Part shown: positions 5,364 through 8,295 of the stretch, in pieces
Numbering within the stretch: the first letter of the stretch is position 1
Layout: every line of letters begins with the position of its first letter
NCBI RefSeq assembly: GCF_938045465.1
Contig: NZ_CALIBF010000205.1
Span: 1-8,295, forward strand
Length of the DNA: 8,295 nt
Reading direction: 5' to 3'
DNA from: an uncultured Campylobacter sp.
GTDB taxonomy: Bacteria > Campylobacterota > Campylobacteria > Campylobacterales > Campylobacteraceae
Notes under the pieces: model-generated
Database searches by the model: none
Seen by the model: only the letters and a program-made list of their open reading frames with translations
What the model was told of the DNA's origin: nothing
Position numbers and translations under genes: made by a program

Positions 5364-6830
5364 TTACTGCTCGTAAAAGCCGCTCGGTTTGGAGATCGTG
5401 TCGATGTAGATGTTTTTGGTCTGGGTGTAGTGATCCAGGATCATCTTGTGCGTCTCGCGACCGATGCCCGATTCTTTGTAGCCGCCAAACGGCGCGCCGG
5501 CGTGGATCTGATTGTAGGTATTGACCCACACGCGACCCGTCTCAAGCAGGCGTGCGACCGTGAGTGCTTTTGCGATATCGCGCGTAAATACGGCGCCGCC
5601 TAGCCCGTATAGGCTGTCGTTTGCCATGCGGACGAGCTCGTCTTGATCTTTAAATTTAATCACGACGCCCACAGGACCGAAGATCTCCTCCTGCGCGACG
5701 CGCATGTCGTTGCGCACGTCCACGAGTAGCGTAGGCTCGACGAAAGCCTCTCCCGCGCTATGTCGCTTGCCGCCCACGGCGATCTTAGCGCCCTCCTCTA
5801 CGCCGATTTTTACGTACTCTAAAATTTTATCGGCTTGCTTTTTGTTGATCTGGCATCCCATCTGGGTGTTCGGATCGAGCGGATCGCCCACCTTGATGCG
5901 CTTAAATTTCTCCACGAGCGCCGGTACGAATTTATCGTAAATGCCCTCCTGCACGAAAATTCTACTTCCCGCGCAGCAAACTTGTCCTTGGTTGAAAAGA
6001 ATTCCCAGCTGCACGCCGTCGATCGCAACGTCGAAGTCGCAATCGTCAAAGATGATATTCGCGCTCTTGCCGCCGAGCTCAAGCGTAGCGGGGATGATCT
6101 TTTGCGCCGCGGCTAACGCGATGCCTCTGCCGACCTCGGTCGAGCCCGTAAATGCGAGCTTATCAAGCCCTTTGTGAGTGCGGACGAACTCGCCTGCCTT
6201 GCTTCCCTTGCCGGTTACTACGTTGATGACGCCCTTTGGAAGCAGCGGCGCGATTAGGCGGATGAACTCCAAAATGCTAAGGCTGGTTTCGGAGCTTGGC
6301 TTAAATACGCACGTATCGCCCGCGGCAAGTAACGGAGCGAGCTTCCACGCGCCCATCAAAAACGGGAAATTCCACGGCACGATCTGTCCTACTACGCCGA
6401 TCGGCTCGCGCAAGACGACGGATAGATAGCGCTCTTTTAGCATATTCGCGCTGCCCTCCTCGCCCAAAATCACGCCCGCAAAATAGCGGAAATGCTCGAT
6501 CGACCACGCTACGTCGACCGCGCGCGTCTCGCGGATCGGCTTGCCGTTGTCGATAGTCTCTACGGTGGCGATGAACTCGGCGTTTTGCTCTAGGACGTCG
6601 GCGATCTTATTTAGCAGCGCGCTGCGCTCATAAACGCTGGTGCGGCGGAAGCTCGCAAACGCCTTGCGAGCCGCGGCGACCGCTCTATCGACGTCCGCCT
6701 TGCTAGCATCTGCGATCTTTGAAATTTTCTCGCCGGTAGCGGGATTAAAAACGTCTAGGCTCGCGCCGCCTTCGGCACCCACAAACTCGCCGTCGATGAA
6801 AAGCTTATAGCTTGGTTGGATTGTAGCCAT
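5364..6830 (-). CDS. NAD(P)-dependent aldehyde dehydrogenase (ALDH superfamily)
   Basis: A complete 488-residue cytosolic aldehyde dehydrogenase, which oxidises an aldehyde to the acid with NAD(P)+. Visible sites are PWNFP (152-156, Asn154 in the oxyanion hole), FKP with Lys177 at the cofactor, FTGSTEVG (227-234) of the nucleotide fold, LELGGK (250-255) with general base Glu251, GQVCCAGSR (282-290) with catalytic Cys285, and EEIFGPV (381-387). The length is standard and no motif is missing. The sequence is closest in style to acetaldehyde or general aliphatic aldehyde dehydrogenases (AldB/AcoD-like), but the substrate cannot be read. The position equivalent to Glu195 of mammalian ALDH2 is Ser180, which may allow NADP+. 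The ATG at 6830 follows AAGGAG with good spacing. It appears to be a single-gene unit with its own promoter and terminator. Confidence 0.95.
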   Translation of the reverse strand: MATIQPSYKLFIDGEFVGAEGGASLDVFNPATGEKISKIADASKADVDRAVAAARKAFASFRRTSVYERSALLNKIADVLEQNAEFIATVETIDNGKPIRETRAVDVAWSIEHFRYFAGVILGEEGSANMLKERYLSVVLREPIGVVGQIVPWNFPFLMGAWKLAPLLAAGDTCVFKPSSETSLSILEFIRLIAPLLPKGVINVVTGKGSKAGEFVRTHKGLDKLAFTGSTEVGRGIALAAAQKIIPATLELGGKSANIIFDDCDFDVAIDGVQLGILFNQGQVCCAGSRIFVQEGIYDKFVPALVEKFKRIKVGDPLDPNTQMGCQINKKQADKILEYVKIGVEEGAKIAVGGKRHSAGEAFVEPTLLVDVRNDMRVAQEEIFGPVGVVIKFKDQDELVRMANDSLYGLGGAVFTRDIAKALTVARLLETGRVWVNTYNQIHAGAPFGGYKESGIGRETHKMILDHYTQTKNIYIDTISKPSGFYEQ

Positions 6831-6862
6831 GCTTACTCCTTACGTGAAATATGACATTTAAT

Positions 6863-6868
6863 ATTATA
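6863..6868 (-). promoter_or_regulatory. -10 box (TATAAT) of the aldehyde dehydrogenase gene
   Basis: A perfect TATAAT on the minus strand, within an AT-rich run, lies 33 bases before the start codon. Transcription would start near 6856, giving a leader of about 25 bases with the AAGGAG ribosome site. No -35 is evident. Confidence 0.6.
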
Positions 6869-7128
6869 TATCCGCGGCGATTAATGCGGCATAAATTTCG
6901 AAGCGAAAATCGGTTAAAATTTCGTAGTGTGTAAATTTAAGAAGTAACGCGGCACCTGCGAAATTTTAAAATTTGATCTGCGTGCGCGACAGCGGAGGGT
7001 TTGAGGAGTTTTGAAGCGGCGTTAAATTTAAGCCCTCGCGAGCGGCGAAATTTCAAAAGGTAACGTTTATGAAACGAGAGCGGAAATTTGGCTACGATAA
7101 AATTTCAAAATTCGGCTTTGCTAAATTT

Positions 7129-7240
7129 TAAAATTCGGCTCCGTCGGAATTTCGAATTCGGCTTCGTTAAAATTTTGAAATTTTGTAAGGTAAAATTCTA
7201 GAAACATTTTGCGGAATAAACTTCTAAAACCATCTTTTGC
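7129..7240. repeat. Degenerate direct repeat, copy A
   Basis: It begins AAAATTCGGCTCCGTCGGAA, passes through GGCTTCGTTAAAATTTT, a GTAAGGTAAAATTCTA block and GCGGAATAAACTTCTA, and ends near CATCTTTTGC. A partial unit (ATTCGGCTTTGCTAAATTTT) precedes it at about 7109-7128. Confidence 0.6.
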
Positions 7241-7372
7241 AGAGCGGGCGAGCGGTTTAAATTTACGGCGTACGGCACGTGCGACGATAAATTAGCGAGC
7301 GCGACTCAAGCTTATACGTAGCCCAAACTATAGCCTGCCGATAAATTTTAAAATTTTGCGGGGTAAAATTTC

Positions 7373-7508
7373 ATAATTCGGCTTCGTCGGAGTTTTGAAT
7401 CTGGCTTCGTTAAAATTTTAAAATTTAGTCTAGTTGAGAATTTTAAAATTTTGTGAAGTAAAATTTCTAAAATACTTTTCGGAATAAAATTTCTACAACT
7501 GTCTTTCG
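7373..7508. repeat. Degenerate direct repeat, copy B
   Basis: It has the same block order as copy A: ATAATTCGGCTTCGTCGGAG, GGCTTCGTTAAAATTTT, GTGAAGTAAAATTTCTA, CGGAATAAAATTTCTA and GTCTTTCGC. It is longer by roughly 25 bases inserted after the second block, itself made of AAATTT words. The start-to-start distance to copy A is about 244 bases. Confidence 0.6.
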
Positions 7509-7639
7509 CGCAAGCTTTGCAAGTCCATAACGCTCGCTTGTAAAGCTCACTTGAGCGGCGCCCGAGTAGGATGAAAGCACGACGCCTAAAGACGCGGCAT
7601 TACAATCAATCTCAGGCATTTTGTAAAAGCATATACGAG

Positions 7640-7766
7640 CGGCACAACTACTCTCGCGTGCAACCGCTCAGGTGCAGGACGAGGCATAACCGCCAGCGCG
7701 TGCAGCTTAGATGCGGAGGGCAACCACTCGTGCATGGTTTAGGCACAGCAGACGCAACCGCTCCAC
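7640..7766 (-). repeat. Degenerate tandem repeat, unit about 28-34 bases
   Basis: Read on the minus strand, four successive units start with GAG(C/T)GGTTG or a variant (GCTGGCGGTTATG), and the first three end in TGCAC. GAGCGGTTGC occurs at 7754-7763 and 7660-7669 and GAGTGGTTGC at 7720-7729. Only 8-10 bases per unit are well kept, so this is an old or loosely constrained repeat and not a CRISPR array. Confidence 0.45.
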
Positions 7767-8081
7767 CCGTAATTTGCAGTTCGTTTAAGCGTAAACAGCA
7801 TCTGTTCGGGCACAAAGAGCGAGCTTGTACACACGGCTCAGACCTATAAATAGCTCCACTCATAGTTGCTCACGATAGAGGTCAAGAGAGATAGGGAGCG
7901 CGATCCGAGCTACGACGAGCTTTTCGGGCACGACGCCGCCAAGAAATATAAAGAGGAAAGCAGCCGCACTCTCCCACTCGAGCTCGTTCAAGCCGAAAAG
8001 TTGGAACTGCGCACGAAGTCTCCGAGCCCGCGAAAGCCACACTCGAGCTTTTCTAGCCGAGAGATCAAACCGCTTAAAATT

Positions 8082-8295
8082 TTAAAATTTGGGCTCAAAA
8101 AAAGTTTCTTCGTGGATGTTGGCAAAGGCGGCTTGCAGGCTGATAAAAAACCTCGGATGGGCCTTTTCGTACTGCGCCAAAAGCTCCTTCGTAGCGGCGC
8201 GCGCAGTGGGCTCCTTGCCGCCGTATTGCTTCGCGGGGCAGACCTCCTCCTCGCGCATGATCGGAAGCTCGTTATCTCTAGCACAGGCGGCGATT
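8082..8295 (-). CDS. C-terminal 70 residues of a TtcA-like PP-loop ATPase
   Basis: The frame enters from the window edge and stops at the TAA at 8084-8082. The visible part has ARDNELPIMREEEVCPAK (5-22), a basic middle (PTARAATKELLAQYEKAHPR, 29-48), and FISLQAAFANIHEETFFE (50-67). This layout matches the end of TtcA/TilS-type PP-loop proteins: a residue block with a cysteine after a Pro-Ile, an Arg-rich helix, then a SLxxAxxN(I/V) segment and an acidic-aromatic tail. TtcA thiolates cytidine 32 of tRNA with an iron-sulfur cluster; Cys19 could correspond to a metal-site cysteine, but the ATP-binding SGGxDS motif lies outside the window. The family is likely, the exact member uncertain. Confidence 0.7.
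   Translation of the reverse strand, partial: IAACARDNELPIMREEEVCPAKQYGGKEPTARAATKELLAQYEKAHPRFFISLQAAFANIHEETFFEPKF

Larger units (their letters stand above)
6831..8081. other. 1.25-kb gene-free region in two textures
   Basis: From 6890 to about 7500 the DNA is dense in AAATTT/AAAATTTT words with two copies of a long degenerate repeat. From about 7510 to 8070 these words vanish and a mixed-composition sequence follows, with a hairpin at 7513-7547 (AGCTTTGCAAG with CTTGTAAAGCT, one G-T pair) and a degenerate tandem repeat. None of the open frames here has a ribosome site with plausible protein composition, and no tRNA or known structured RNA signature was recognised. The region may be a decayed locus. 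Confidence 0.5.

Noticed and set aside
7069..7131. Small 20-residue open frame with AAAAGG upstream
   Set aside because: It runs into the AAATTT-rich repeat, has no other coding sign and is short enough to arise by chance.
7640..7766. Possible CRISPR array
   Set aside because: Only 8-10 bases per unit are conserved, spacing is irregular (about 28-34), and there are no uniform repeats, spacers or cas genes.
7571..7849. 92-codon plus-strand open frame
   Set aside because: Composition is rich in Arg, Cys and His without pattern, there is no ribosome site, and it covers the tandem repeat.
7860..8042. 60-codon minus-strand open frame after the TtcA-like gene
   Set aside because: It is hydrophobic mainly because the opposite frame is charged; it has no ribosome site and no recognisable family.

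Overview
The window looks like chromosomal DNA from a Campylobacter-type epsilonproteobacterium, probably one of the oral, higher-GC species. This is inferred from the mix of fairly GC-rich genes with intergenic DNA full of AAATTT/AAAATTTT words, the TATAAT-type -10 boxes with no clear -35, the AAGGAG-type ribosome sites and the gene families present. No rRNA, tRNA, insertion sequence or CRISPR array was found.

Left part (1-2041): on the minus strand lie the start of an exported isoaspartyl peptidase/L-asparaginase (1-339, runs off the window) and a small DUF417 (RclC/YkgB-like) membrane protein (755-1192). Divergent from the latter, after a 207-base gap with its own inverted repeat, is a short frame-disrupted beta-propeller (PQQ-like repeat) gene on the plus strand (1400-1746).

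Centre (2042-4020): a minus-strand thiamine-monophosphate kinase gene, thiL, encodes 508 residues instead of the usual roughly 270-330. About 220 residues of Ser/Thr/Gln/Asn-rich degenerate repeat sit between the two halves of an otherwise normal kinase. The repeats are built on the same AAAATTTT-centred words that fill the intergenic DNA, and they keep one reading frame. This is the most unusual object in the window. Its leader has a good TATAAT box and a hairpin before the start codon.

AT-rich plus-strand operon (4021-5309): a two-helix membrane protein with a possible bacterial PH-like cytoplasmic part, disrupted by one frameshift, is followed by two tandem paralogous small lipoproteins of unknown function. 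Base composition and codon use differ clearly from the flanking genes, suggesting transfer. A strong hairpin separates this operon from a convergent aldehyde dehydrogenase gene (5364-6830, minus).

Right part (6831-8295): 1.25 kb without a convincing gene holds two copies of a degenerate AAATTT-rich direct repeat, then a stretch of quite different texture with a degenerate ~30-base tandem repeat. At the edge is the C-terminal 70 codons of a TtcA-like PP-loop ATPase (8082-8295, minus). The metabolic genes appear to be independent units; only the three AT-rich genes form an evident operon.
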